A stretch of DNA of 41,151 bases. Origin: Protofrankia sp. CiP1_Cm_nod1. Its GTDB lineage: Bacteria > Actinomycetota > Actinomycetes > Frankiales > Frankiaceae. How positions within the stretch are numbered: position 1 is the first letter of the stretch; every line of letters starts with the position of its first letter. Positions 1 to 8,932 of this stretch are shown in pieces. The notes under the pieces are model-generated. The model worked only from the letters and a program-made list of their open reading frames with translations. It had not been told where the DNA came from and did not search any database. The position numbers were made by a program, and so were the translations under genes. The stretch covers positions 1 to 41,151 of the forward strand of contig NZ_CAKKTM010000035.1 in NCBI RefSeq assembly GCF_920888515.1, written 5' to 3'.

Positions 1-1288
1 CACCTGGGCCGGTCGGGGGGCCACCGCGTCCGGTGTCCGGGGCGGCCGGCGGCCCGCCGTGTCCGGCGGCCGGGCCGGTTGGGGGGCCGGCTGAGGGGCC
101 GCTGTGTTCAGTGGGCGGGCCGGCCGGAGGGCCGCCGTGCCCGTGCCCGTTCCCGCCGTGCCCACCGGGGCCGCCGTGTTCGGCGGACAGGTCGGGCGGG
201 GGGTTACCGGGGCGGGCGAACAGCAGTTTGGCCTGCCTGGCCTGCATCTGCGTGACCGTTTCCACGACCGGCCGCCGCTGTTGCTCGAACTGGCCGAGCG
301 TGTCGCGGTCGAAGCTGCCGGCGGCCAGCGCCGAGACGAGGATCGGATGCGCGAGTGCCGCGTCCTGGATCGCGAGGTTGATCCCCTGGCCGCCGATGGG
401 GCCGTGCGTGTGCGCGGCGTCCCCGATGAGCAGCAGGCCGTCCCGGGCCCAGGTGTCGGCGAAACCGGCGAACACGTCCAGCACCGCGAGGTCACCGGGC
501 ACGTTGATGTACTTGGTGATCAGGTCGGCGTAGCGGGGAACGGACTGGCGGATCTGTTCCTTGATGTGCTCGATCCCGTGCTGGGCCAGCGACCGGTAGC
601 TGCGCCGCGGGAGCGTCCAGCCCAGCTGGAGGCTGTCGGGGTAGGCGTCGTAGACGATGATCGGGTTGCCGTCGCCCTGGAAGACCGTCACCTCGGGGCC
701 GTGCCGTTGCGGGGCGGGCAGTTTGAACCACACCATGTCGTAGTCGAAGGTGTCGATCTTGGTGAATGTGATGTCGGCCAGCCGCCGGGTCCTCGAGTGC
801 CGCCCGTCCGCGGCTATCACGCACCGGGCGTCGATCCGCTGTTCGGTGTCGCCGTCCGGCAGGGTGACGCCGACGACGCGCTCGCCGTCCAGGAGCAGCC
901 CGCTCGGTGACCGGCCGTCGAGATACTCGAAGCGGTCGTACTGTTTGCAGGCGTCGAAGAGCTCTTCCAGGACGTTCGGCTGCGGGATGCTGAGGAAGTG
1001 GTTGTACGGCGGTTCGATCTGGTCGTACTCGGCCTGGAACAGGGGGCGTCCGCCGGAGACGATACGGAAGCGTGAGCACTCGTAGTGGCCCCGTTTGCGG
1101 GCGCCGTCGAGAACACCCAGCTGGTCCAGTATCAGCGCGCCTCCGGGCTGGAGGATCTCGCCGCGGTACTCGCGGTCGAACGACGTCGCCCGTTCGACGA
1201 GGACAACCCGGGCGCCGGATCGCACCAGCAGCAGCGACAGGCTGAGCCCGGCTGGGCCGGCGCCGATGACGCAGAAATCTGTCTCCAT
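1..1288 (-). CDS. FAD-dependent aromatic monooxygenase (group A, PHBH fold), C-terminus cut by window edge
   Basis: Likely hydroxylates the aromatic polyketide using FAD and NAD(P)H. The frame is open to base 1, so only the first 429 codons are visible. It begins METDFCVIGAGPAGLSLSLL (Rossmann GxGxxG for FAD). AADGRHSRTRR follows mid-protein (DG motif), then LLIGDAAHTHGPIGGQGIN (GD motif) near residue 300, all hallmarks of the family. The ATG at 1288 has GGGAG upstream. After about residue 370 the sequence turns into a Gly/Pro/His-rich tail (HGG and PPAGPP repeats) that is not part of the usual enzyme fold. It is the last visible gene of the polyketide operon, 22 nt after the glycosyltransferase stop. 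The family is sure; the substrate is inferred from context. Confidence 0.88.
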   Translation of the reverse strand, partial: METDFCVIGAGPAGLSLSLLLVRSGARVVLVERATSFDREYRGEILQPGGALILDQLGVLDGARKRGHYECSRFRIVSGGRPLFQAEYDQIEPPYNHFLSIPQPNVLEELFDACKQYDRFEYLDGRSPSGLLLDGERVVGVTLPDGDTEQRIDARCVIAADGRHSRTRRLADITFTKIDTFDYDMVWFKLPAPQRHGPEVTVFQGDGNPIIVYDAYPDSLQLGWTLPRRSYRSLAQHGIEHIKEQIRQSVPRYADLITKYINVPGDLAVLDVFAGFADTWARDGLLLIGDAAHTHGPIGGQGINLAIQDAALAHPILVSALAAGSFDRDTLGQFEQQRRPVVETVTQMQARQAKLLFARPGNPPPDLSAEHGGPGGHGGNGHGHGGPPAGPPTEHSGPSAGPPTGPAAGHGGPPAAPDTGRGGPPTGPG

Positions 1289-1310
1289 GATGAAAGCTGC
1301 TCCCGTTTGG

Positions 1311-2471
1311 TCAGACCAGGGCGGCGGTGAGGTCGTGGATGACCGCGACGACGTCGGTGGGCGTCGGCTGGGCGGCGTTCTCGGCGGAGAGCGCCGCCGC
1401 CCTGTCCCGGTACGAGGGGGTGTCGAGCAGGTCGCGGCAGGCCGCGACCACCGACTCGGCCGTGACGCCTTCCCCCAGCAGCTGCCGGCCCGCGCCGGCG
1501 GCGCTGATGCGCGCGGCGTTGTCGAACTGGTCCGCGAACCGCGGCAGCGCGAGCTGCGGCAGGCCCGCTGTCACCGCGGTCAGCGTCGCCCCGGAGCGCC
1601 CGTGGTGGACGACAAGGTCACTGGTGGGTGCGACCAGGTGCAGCGGGAGCAGGCCGGTGGGGGCGCCGGCCGGCAGCGGCAGCGTCCAGCCGGGGCTGAT
1701 CGGGTCCTCCAGGCCGGCCACGACCTCGATGCCGAGGCCGTGCAGGACGGCGGCGACCTCCGCCAGCGTTTCCGCGAGGTTCCGGAAGGCGGCCCTGACC
1801 AGGCTGCTGCCGACGGCCAGGGTGACCCGGGGCCGCTCCGTCCGCCTGAGGATCCACTCGGGCAGCGCGGCGGCTCCGCTGTAGGGGACGTAGCGGATGT
1901 GCCGGTCGCGGGATCCGGGCGGGTCCGCGGGCCGCAGGCTCGGCGGGCACGGGTGCAGGCGCAGCATGGGTTCGGGCAGGTCCGTCAGGCCCAGGCCGGC
2001 GAGTTCCGGCGTGAGCTCGTCGCGGGCGGGCGGCCGGGCCTCGGGCATCGTCGTCACACCCCAGCCGTGTTCGACCCAGGGTAGGCCGTGCGTCTCGGCG
2101 GCGAGCTGGCCCGCGTGCTCGGTCGGTTCGCTGATGATGACGTCCGGGCGCCAGCGCTCCACCAGTTCCAGCGTGTACGGCAGGGTGGCGGCGGTCAGGC
2201 GTCCCCAGGCCCGGCCGGTGCCCTCGTTGCGTTCCGCGGCGTTTGTCGCGGGCGGCACCGGCCGGCCGTCCCGCTCCCTGGTCATGATCGTGAGGAAGTC
2301 GACCGACGGCGCGGTCGGCCCCGCCGGCAGCGCGGCCTCGGTGATGGCGCCGGTGAAGTTCGCCGGCGCGGCGACCAGGACGTCGTCGCCGGCCGCCCGC
2401 AGCGCGTGCGCGAGCGGAACCAGCGGAAAGAGATGACCGTGGACCGGAGAAGTGGTGAAGAGCACTCGCAC
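1311..2471 (-). CDS. GT1-family glycosyltransferase (macrolide/aromatic polyketide type)
   Basis: Predicted to transfer an NDP-activated sugar onto the polyketide. The GTG at 2471 is chosen because AAGGAG lies 6 nt upstream; longer frames add only low-quality sequence. The protein is 386 aa, normal for antibiotic GTs. The N-terminal domain opens with VRVLFTTSPVHGHLFPLVPL, whose HGH acceptor-side loop is typical. The C-terminal nucleotide-sugar domain contains VHHGRSGATLTAVTAGLPQL followed by PRFADQFDNA. The usual HHGGxGT signature is altered to HHGRSGAT. The gene lies 72 nt after the ABM-SnoaL gene in the polyketide operon. No deoxysugar-synthesis gene is nearby, so the donor could be a primary-metabolism sugar or come from genes elsewhere. 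Confidence 0.88.
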   Translation of the reverse strand: MRVLFTTSPVHGHLFPLVPLAHALRAAGDDVLVAAPANFTGAITEAALPAGPTAPSVDFLTIMTRERDGRPVPPATNAAERNEGTGRAWGRLTAATLPYTLELVERWRPDVIISEPTEHAGQLAAETHGLPWVEHGWGVTTMPEARPPARDELTPELAGLGLTDLPEPMLRLHPCPPSLRPADPPGSRDRHIRYVPYSGAAALPEWILRRTERPRVTLAVGSSLVRAAFRNLAETLAEVAAVLHGLGIEVVAGLEDPISPGWTLPLPAGAPTGLLPLHLVAPTSDLVVHHGRSGATLTAVTAGLPQLALPRFADQFDNAARISAAGAGRQLLGEGVTAESVVAACRDLLDTPSYRDRAAALSAENAAQPTPTDVVAVIHDLTAALV

Positions 2472-2543
2472 GAACTGCTCCTTACGGGTGTGACAGGTGT
2501 GGGGACACGGCCCGCGACGGTCGTCCCGGGCCGGCATCCCGTT

Positions 2544-3383
2544 TCAGGCGGTGAACGCCGGGTCGCGGTCACCGGTATCCGGCTGGAGCGTGCGAGTACC
2601 TCCCGGCAGACTGACGCCGAGCCCGCCGGAATGCGTTCCCCCCGTGCCCACGCCGAGTTGGCGCAGCAGGCCGCGGTCGTCACGGATGGCGTCGTGCTCG
2701 ACCACCGTGCCGTCCGATATGCGGAACCAGTGGATGTGCCGCCAGGTGACCCGCTGGCCGGCCGCCCGCACACCCATGATCACGTCTTGTGCCTCGCCCT
2801 CGACCGCCAGTTTCGCCACGACGTTCTCGGTGTCCGCGACGATGCTCTCGACCGTCCAGGTCGCGGTCGGGAAGGCGCGCAGCACGACTGCCAGGGTCTG
2901 GGCCAGCCCGTCACGCCCCGGGGGGCTGCCCGGCTGGAGCCGGTGGTTGACCATGTCCGGCGCGAAGGCCGACACGGCGGCGTCGACGTCCCCGCGCTCC
3001 AGTGACCGGAAGTGCTCGAGAATCGTTCTCCGGTTGGCCTCGACCCGCCTGTCGACAGCGGATTCCGCTCTTTCCGAAGAAATTTCCGGGTCTTCTTTCT
3101 CGACATGCAGGACGATTTCCGAGATTTCCATTCTCGCGCTTTCCCGAAGTTCGCGCAGGGGTGCGGTAAGGATGTCCTGTTCCGGGCTCCGCTCGAATTT
3201 CTGGAATGCTTCCGGGCTGTCCCAGTCGCTGGTGATCACAAATTCGCGGGGGCCGGTGCGCAGGAGGCTCTGGCGCAGGTTTCCCGGCGTCCGGCGGACC
3301 ACCGAGGCGATCTTCTCCCAGGCGTCGACGAAGTCCTGCTCCCGGTCGGGACGGACGAGCATGCGCAGCGTCGCTCTGATCAT
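2544..3383 (-). CDS. Fused ABM monooxygenase - SnoaL-like cyclase protein
   Basis: A 279-aa two-domain protein. Residues 1-95 ([20 protein letters not shown] onward) are an antibiotic-biosynthesis monooxygenase (ABM) ferredoxin-like domain. Residues 115-245 are a SnoaL-like alpha+beta barrel with the segment WRHIHWFRISDGTVVEH and the end pattern GLLRQLG. ABM domains often oxidise polycyclic quinone precursors without cofactor. SnoaL domains close the last ring or act as hydroxylases in anthracycline-type pathways. A charged linker (about 96-114) joins them, and the last 30 residues are low complexity. The ATG at 3383 overlaps the chain-length-factor stop as ATGA and has GGAGG upstream, so translation is probably coupled. 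The exact reaction of either domain is not determined by sequence. Confidence 0.85.
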   Translation of the reverse strand: MIRATLRMLVRPDREQDFVDAWEKIASVVRRTPGNLRQSLLRTGPREFVITSDWDSPEAFQKFERSPEQDILTAPLRELRESARMEISEIVLHVEKEDPEISSERAESAVDRRVEANRRTILEHFRSLERGDVDAAVSAFAPDMVNHRLQPGSPPGRDGLAQTLAVVLRAFPTATWTVESIVADTENVVAKLAVEGEAQDVIMGVRAAGQRVTWRHIHWFRISDGTVVEHDAIRDDRGLLRQLGVGTGGTHSGGLGVSLPGGTRTLQPDTGDRDPAFTA

Positions 3384-4654
3384 CGGGTTCCTCCGTCCGT
3401 GGTCGCGGGGTCGACGGCCCGCAGGATCAGCGAGCTGTTGAAGCCGCCGTAGCCGCGGGCGTTGACCATGGCGACCCGTACCGGGGTCTCCCGGGGCACC
3501 CGGACGAGATCGAGGCGGTACTCCGGCGCCGGGTCGTCGAGGTTGCCCACCGCCGGGATCACCCCGTCCCGGATGGACAGGACGGCGTTGACGGCGGCCA
3601 GGGCCGAGCCGCCCGCGCACATCCGCCCGGTCAGGCCCTGGGGGGCGGTGACCGGGACCCGCTCGGCGTGCGCGCCGAAGGCGGTATGGATCGCGCGCGC
3701 CTCGAGCTCGTCGAGGTCGCGGGAACCCGCGCCGTCCGCGAAGATCACGTCGACGTCGGCCGGGGTGAGCCGCGCGTCGGCGAGCGCCCGGCGCATGGCC
3801 TCGGCGTACCAGCGCGGATCCGGCGACGGGTCGCGGTGGTGGTGGGCGTCGTGGGTCGCCGCGTACCCGGCGATCTCGGCGTACACCCTCGGCGCGCCGC
3901 GGGCCGCCGCGGACGCCGGGTCCTCCACGACGAGCGTCGCGCCGCCCTCGGCGGGCACGTGGCCGCCCGCCTCGCGGTCGAACGGCTTGTAGCCGCCGTG
4001 TGGCTCACGGCTGGTGGACAGGCGCCCGCCCGTGATCTGGCAGGTCAGCGCGTAGGGGGTGAGGCCGGCTTCGGCGCCGCCGGCGAGCACCACCGGCGTC
4101 CCGCGCCTGATGGTCCGCCGCGCCTGCGCCAGGCTGTCGAGACCGCCGGCGCCGTCGGAGACCACGACCCCGGACGGCCCCTTGACGCCGTGCTGGATGG
4201 AGGTCTGGCCGGTGGTCGCCGCGTAGAACCAGGCGATGGACTGGTAGACGCTCACGGCCTGGCGGCCCCGGCTCCACAGCCGCTGGAGCTCCCGCTGGCC
4301 GAAGTCGTTGCCGCCGGAACCCGCCCCGAACACCACCGAGGTCGCGTACGGGTCATGCGCTGCCGGGTCATAGGCGGCGTCGGTCAGCGCGAACCCGGTC
4401 GCGGCCATGCCCAGCCACGTCCACCGGTCGGTCTGCAGGATGATCCGGCCGCCGATGTGGTCGGCGGGGTCGAAGCCGGTCACCTCACCGGCGAGCGTGG
4501 TGGCGTACCGGCTGGCGTCGAAGCTGGCGATCGGCCCCACCCGCAGCTCACCGCGCAGCGTGGAACGCCAGTGCTCCTCGGTCCCGATGCCGCTGGGGGT
4601 GACCGCCCCGATGCCGGTGATGACAGGACGCAGCCCGGCGCGGGTGGCGCTCAC
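3380..4654 (-). CDS. Type II PKS chain-length factor (ketosynthase beta subunit)
   Basis: Partners with KS-alpha to form the heterodimer that sets chain length. The 424-aa protein has a thiolase fold typical of the family ([20 protein letters not shown] at the start) and lacks the active-site Cys, as expected for KS-beta. At the equivalent site the sequence is [12 protein letters not shown], where most chain-length factors read xEQAGGLDA. The usual Gln is therefore Gly168 here. The GTG start overlaps the KS-alpha stop by four bases (GTGA), the classical coupled arrangement. The 3' end overlaps the next start as ATGA. Length and organisation are normal for a functional subunit; only the Gln replacement is odd. 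Confidence 0.93.
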   Translation of the reverse strand: MSATRAGLRPVITGIGAVTPSGIGTEEHWRSTLRGELRVGPIASFDASRYATTLAGEVTGFDPADHIGGRIILQTDRWTWLGMAATGFALTDAAYDPAAHDPYATSVVFGAGSGGNDFGQRELQRLWSRGRQAVSVYQSIAWFYAATTGQTSIQHGVKGPSGVVVSDGAGGLDSLAQARRTIRRGTPVVLAGGAEAGLTPYALTCQITGGRLSTSREPHGGYKPFDREAGGHVPAEGGATLVVEDPASAAARGAPRVYAEIAGYAATHDAHHHRDPSPDPRWYAEAMRRALADARLTPADVDVIFADGAGSRDLDELEARAIHTAFGAHAERVPVTAPQGLTGRMCAGGSALAAVNAVLSIRDGVIPAVGNLDDPAPEYRLDLVRVPRETPVRVAMVNARGYGGFNSSLILRAVDPATTDGGTR

Positions 4655-5943
4655 CGGTCACCTCGTCCGCGGTCGAGCACGATGGCCGACTGGAACCCAC
4701 CGAAGCCGCTGCCGACCGACAGCGCCACGTCGACGTCGTACTCGCGGGCGATGTTCGGCACGTAGTCCAGGTCGCACTCGGGGTCCCGGCTGGACCAGTT
4801 GGCCGTGGGCGGGACCACCCGGTTCTCGATCGCCAGGGCGCAGGCGGCGATCTCGATGGCGCCGATCGCTCCGAGGGAGTGGCCGACCATGGACTTGATC
4901 GAGCTCACCGGGACGTCGTAGGCGTGCGGCCCGAGCGACTTCTTGAACGCGGCCGTCTCGTGGCGGTCGTTCTGCTTGGTCCCGGAGCCGTGCGCGTTGA
5001 CGTAGCCGACCCTGGTCGGGTCGGTACGGCCCTGCCGCAGGGCGTCCGAGATCGCTTCGGCCATGTCGAGGCCGTCGGCCTTCAGGCCGGTCATGTGGAA
5101 GGCGTTCGAACGGGCGGCGTAGCCGGTGATCTCGCAGTACACGTGCGCGCCCCGGGCCCGGGCGTGCTCGAGCTCCTCCAGGATGAGCACGGCGGAGCCC
5201 TCACCCATGACGAACCCGTCCCGGCTGGCGTCGAACGGCCGGGACGCGTGCTCGGGGTCGTCGTTGCGGGCCGACGTCGCGCGGATCGCGTCGAAGCAGG
5301 CGATGGAGATCGGGGACAGCGGCGCGTCCGTCGCACCCGCGATCACGATGTCGGCCTCGCCGTCGGCGATGAGCTGGTGGCCGTACCCGACCGCGTCGAT
5401 CCCGGAGGTGCAGCCCGTGGAGACCACGTGCGCCGGGCCGTGGGCGGAGAAGCGGCAGGCCACCTCGGTGGCCAGACAGCTTGGAACCAGAGCGTGATAA
5501 AGGAACGACGAGGCGTAGACGGGATCGACGAGCCAGTCGCGCCCGCTGTCGCTGGCGACGACGTACTCGTCCTCCAGCCGGGTGGTGGCGCCGACCGCGC
5601 TGCCCATGCTGACGGCCACCACCGGACCGCCGGCGTCGGCGGCGTCGGCGCTGTCGGCGCCGTCCCTGCCGAGCTCCAGACCGCTGTCGGCCACGGCCTC
5701 GGTCGCGGCCGCGAGAGCGAACTGCACGAAGCGGTCGTTGCGGGCGATCTCCTGCGGGGTCAGGCCCGCCGCGGCCGGGTCGAAGTCGCATTCGGCGGCG
5801 ATCTGCGAGCGGAACTGCGTCGGGTCGAAGAACGACAGACGCCTGGTAGCCGTCCGGCCCTCGGTCAGCAGGTCCCAGAACTCCTTGCGGACAGTGCCTC
5901 CCGGCGCGACCACGCCGATGCCGGTTATGGCCGTCCTTCTCAC
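4651..5943 (-). CDS. Type II PKS ketosynthase alpha subunit
   Basis: Catalyses decarboxylative Claisen condensations that build the poly-beta-keto chain on ACP. The triad is visible: Cys178 in [11 protein letters not shown], His318 in [13 protein letters not shown] and His355 in [12 protein letters not shown], with the supporting Lys350. I chose GTG at 5943 because AAGGAG lies 6 nt upstream, giving [16 protein letters not shown] as in typical family members. An in-frame GTG at 5958 adds five residues that contain the ribosome binding site. The 430-aa length is normal. A short Ala/Asp/Gly-rich insertion (about residues 94-106) lies before the strand containing [11 protein letters not shown]. 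It is directly followed by the overlapping KS-beta gene. Confidence 0.95.
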   Translation of the reverse strand: MRRTAITGIGVVAPGGTVRKEFWDLLTEGRTATRRLSFFDPTQFRSQIAAECDFDPAAAGLTPQEIARNDRFVQFALAAATEAVADSGLELGRDGADSADAADAGGPVVAVSMGSAVGATTRLEDEYVVASDSGRDWLVDPVYASSFLYHALVPSCLATEVACRFSAHGPAHVVSTGCTSGIDAVGYGHQLIADGEADIVIAGATDAPLSPISIACFDAIRATSARNDDPEHASRPFDASRDGFVMGEGSAVLILEELEHARARGAHVYCEITGYAARSNAFHMTGLKADGLDMAEAISDALRQGRTDPTRVGYVNAHGSGTKQNDRHETAAFKKSLGPHAYDVPVSSIKSMVGHSLGAIGAIEIAACALAIENRVVPPTANWSSRDPECDLDYVPNIAREYDVDVALSVGSGFGGFQSAIVLDRGRGDR

Positions 5944-6025
5944 TTCCGGCTCCTTCACGGGGTGTTTCTCACGGGTGTTCCGCGGCGGGTGCCGCGGGCT
6001 GGGCCAGGGCTGGCCCAGGGCTGGC

Positions 6026-6439
6026 TCAGGGCTGGGGGAGCGGTTCGGTGTCGACGTGGCCGAGGTCCGGCCGCGGCGCCAGCGGGCTGAGGTGGAAGAC
6101 GAGGAAGGCGGTCTCGTCGCCGTCGTTGACGATCCGGTGCCGGGTGCCGATCGGGATGAGCACCCCGTGCTCGGCGGGGAGCGTGGTGTGCTCGCCGTCG
6201 AGCCGCGCGACGACCTGCCCGGACACGCAGTACAGGAACTCCTCGGAGTACGGGTGCCAGTGTTCGCTGACGAACTCGCCGGGCCGCAGCGTCAGCGTGC
6301 CGAGGAAGCCGGACTTGGCGCCCACCGTCGCGGGGGACAGCAGCGTGCGGATGTCGCCGCCGCGGCGGCGGTTGGCCGGGACGTCGTGGATGGAGAGCAC
6401 CTTCGGCGCCACTTCCAGGTTGTTGGTCGTCAGGGTCAT
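6026..6439 (-). CDS. Cupin polyketide cyclase/oxygenase (TcmJ / WhiE-II type)
   Basis: Single-domain cupin of 137 aa. The segment [20 protein letters not shown] followed by [20 protein letters not shown] is characteristic of the TcmJ/WhiE ORF II group, which assists regiospecific first-ring cyclisation in unreduced aromatic polyketides. Cupin motif 1 supplies His60, His62 and Glu66 (EHWHPYSEE), and motif 2 supplies His101 (GTRHRIVND), so the metal site looks complete. The ATG has GAGGAG upstream. It sits 82 nt before KS-alpha, the same order as in spore-pigment operons. The exact role (cyclase helper or oxygenase) remains unsettled for the family. Confidence 0.9.
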   Translation of the reverse strand: MTLTTNNLEVAPKVLSIHDVPANRRRGGDIRTLLSPATVGAKSGFLGTLTLRPGEFVSEHWHPYSEEFLYCVSGQVVARLDGEHTTLPAEHGVLIPIGTRHRIVNDGDETAFLVFHLSPLAPRPDLGHVDTEPLPQP

Positions 6440-6576
6440 CGCTGTCTCCTCGAACGTCTCGTGGACCGCCCGGAGCCGCCTGCTCGGCGTCCGGGCCGGG
6501 GCCTGACGGGCCCGGCGCTGTCACACGGAATTCGCGCGGAATTCACAACGGGCGCCGAGCCCTGGCCGGGGCTGGT

Positions 6577-7450
<874 letters not shown>

Positions 7451-7933
7451 CGGGTTTCTCCGTTCGGATGTCTGCGGTCAGGTTCAGGGCCGGCGCGGGA
7501 CACGGCCCGCGGCGCTGTTGCCGATATGTCCGGACCGGTTCGTCGTCCGGGCACGCGTGCCATCGGACGGTGAAGACCTGAAAATGACCGGTTGCGTCCG
7601 TCCGACGGCTCCTGAACGCCCTCGGCCGGATGCCTCCCGGCGCCGGAGCCCGCCGGAGCCCGCCGGAAGCCCGCAGGGGCTCCCACTGGCAGGCTCCGCC
7701 TGTACGGACGTGCCTCCTCGGCCCTGGAGCGTCCTCGGCCCTGGAGCGTCGGTCAGGCGGTCGCTACGTGCCCGGTCCCGGCCGGGGACGGACATCGCGT
7801 GGGCGGACGGCTGCCGGCGCAGCCGCGCGTTCCCCCTGGTCGCATGATTCTCGCTGTCCGGTCGTGAATTCCTGTCGGATACGGGATGAATCCCTGTCGG
7901 ATGCGGCGTGAATCCGCCGGTCCGGCCGCCGGT
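7451..7933 (-). promoter_or_regulatory. Intra-operon gap with repeats; possible internal promoter/control region
   Basis: This 483-nt space is the only large break inside the polyketide locus. No frame here has a start with a ribosome binding site or recognisable protein similarity. It holds a direct-repeat array next to the ACP stop (separate entry) and smaller imperfect repeats near 7640-7675 and 7720-7760. It probably separates a cyclase-ACP transcript from the downstream genes, but no clear -10/-35 pair is assigned. Confidence 0.35.
7854..7915. repeat. Direct-repeat array, 22-bp units, downstream of ACP gene
   Basis: Two 22-bp units at 7872-7893 and 7894-7915 share CTGTCGGAT-n-CGG-nn-TGAATCC. 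A shortened 18-bp copy lies at 7854-7871 (CTGTCCGGTCGTGAATTC). Three in-phase copies at two-helical-turn spacing in a non-coding gap could be regulator half-sites. They could equally be a simple tandem duplication. Confidence 0.6.
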
Positions 7934-8188
7934 CTATGCGACGTCCGCTCTGACAGCGCCGTTGATGGCGGTGAGGATTTCGGCGAAGGTGTGGTCCTCG
8001 GGCGGTTCCGCCGGCAGTTCGACGCCGAAGGTGTCGAGAACGACGGTCTGCAGGTGCAGGTAGGCCAGTGAGTCCACCCCGGCCTCGGCGAACGTGACGC
8101 CAAGATGGCCGGGCCGCTCATCGGCGACGAGCACCGTACGTTCCACGAGGAAGTCGAGCAGCTGGTCAGCGGTCCACTGATCCGCCAT
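7934..8188 (-). CDS. Acyl carrier protein of the type II PKS
   Basis: An 84-aa acidic carrier protein that tethers the growing polyketide through 4'-phosphopantetheine. The attachment serine is Ser40 in the motif GVDSLAYL; the more usual motif is LGYDSLALLE, so Val precedes Asp here. Predicted four-helix pattern and length fit the family. The ATG at 8188 has AAGGAG 6-7 nt upstream. It overlaps the preceding TcmI-type cyclase gene by 23 nt, suggesting co-translation. It is separated from the other minimal-PKS genes (KS-alpha/KS-beta) by the ABM, aromatase and cupin genes, whereas many loci place ACP directly after KS-beta. Confidence 0.94.
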   Translation of the reverse strand: MADQWTADQLLDFLVERTVLVADERPGHLGVTFAEAGVDSLAYLHLQTVVLDTFGVELPAEPPEDHTFAEILTAINGAVRADVA

Positions 8189-8555
8189 GGTTCTCTCCTT
8201 TGTCCTGGTGACCCGGTTTCCGGGCGGGCCGGTCCGCGGCCCATGAATAGAAGTTCCGGGCCATCGCGTCGCGTGGGCTGCGCCAGGTGTCCGGGTCGTA
8301 TGCGGTGATGTGTCTGGCGAGTTTCGTGTTGACGTCGACGAACAGCGGGTGTCCGCGTACGGCGGGCAGGGCGGGCGCCACGTCGTCGGCCGCCTCGATC
8401 AGATGAAAGTAAAGTCCGTGGAAACTGAAGAGGTCCCGCCGGACAACACCCAGCAGATGAGGCAGCTCCCCGTCGTCCGACTCCCGGAAGATATCGGCGA
8501 CCGCGGGTTCGTCGTCAGCGCTGATACGGGCCACGATGAGAGTACGGTGCGTCAT
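8166..8555 (-). CDS. TcmI-family polyketide cyclase
   Basis: A 129-aa ferredoxin-like cyclase. It begins MTHRTLIVARI, continues through FSFHGLYFHLIEA and ends ITAYDPDTWRSPRDAMARNF with YSW, a pattern shared with TcmI and WhiE ORF VII, which close later rings of aromatic polyketides. The start at 8555 is chosen from family alignment. Its ribosome binding site is weak (AGGG), and the open frame extends upstream into poor-quality sequence. It is the first gene of the polyketide locus in transcription order and overlaps the ACP gene by 23 nt. The short C-terminal tail (after YSW) is variable. Confidence 0.9.
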   Translation of the reverse strand: MTHRTLIVARISADDEPAVADIFRESDDGELPHLLGVVRRDLFSFHGLYFHLIEAADDVAPALPAVRGHPLFVDVNTKLARHITAYDPDTWRSPRDAMARNFYSWAADRPARKPGHQDKGENHGGSVDR

Positions 8556-8932
8556 CCGACGGCCCTGTTCCGGGCCGCCGGAAGCCGGCCGAAGAATATC
8601 GACACGCCTGCTCCCTGACAACTTGAAGAAAGGACGGGCAAGCATGCCGCACCGTCGGCGTCGATGGTGCGGAGGCTGCCCGCGCAAGTCAGTGGCCCGA
8701 CGCCGTCGTCGGTGGTTTCGGTATACGGGTCGGTTGGGCGGCCAGCACCCAGCCTCGTCCGCTCGGGCGCCGCGCAGGCGTCACCTCACGAAGGCTGGGG
8801 CCTGGCCGCCGCTCCGGCCCGTCTCCCTACGGAAGCATGAGGTATTGGGACTGTCATGTCTTGCAGTTGGCATGGCAGGAACGTGTAGTGGCAACTTGGT
8901 GCCAATGGTGTGGCCAAGTCGATGCGAAAATG
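8556..8932 (-). promoter_or_regulatory. Gap between conservon regulator and polyketide locus; likely promoter region
   Basis: 377 nt with no convincing gene. It would hold the promoter for the TcmI-ACP end of the polyketide operon. An inverted repeat ACTTGG (8894-8899) / CCAAGT (8914-8919) with an inner TTGG-TG-CCAA element (8896-8905) lies just downstream of the regulator stop. It may be a terminator stem or an operator. The sequence is locally less GC-rich than its neighbours (about 8840-8945). Confidence 0.35.

Noticed and set aside
104-910. Plus-strand 268-codon frame opposite the FAD monooxygenase
   Set aside because: The minus strand carries intact FAD-binding motifs over the same bases; the plus frame is Val/Arg/Gly-rich shadow.
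7484-7795. Possible extra gene in the PKS gap (103 codons, minus)
   Set aside because: No ribosome binding site, Arg/Gly/Ser-rich, and no similarity to polyketide tailoring enzymes.
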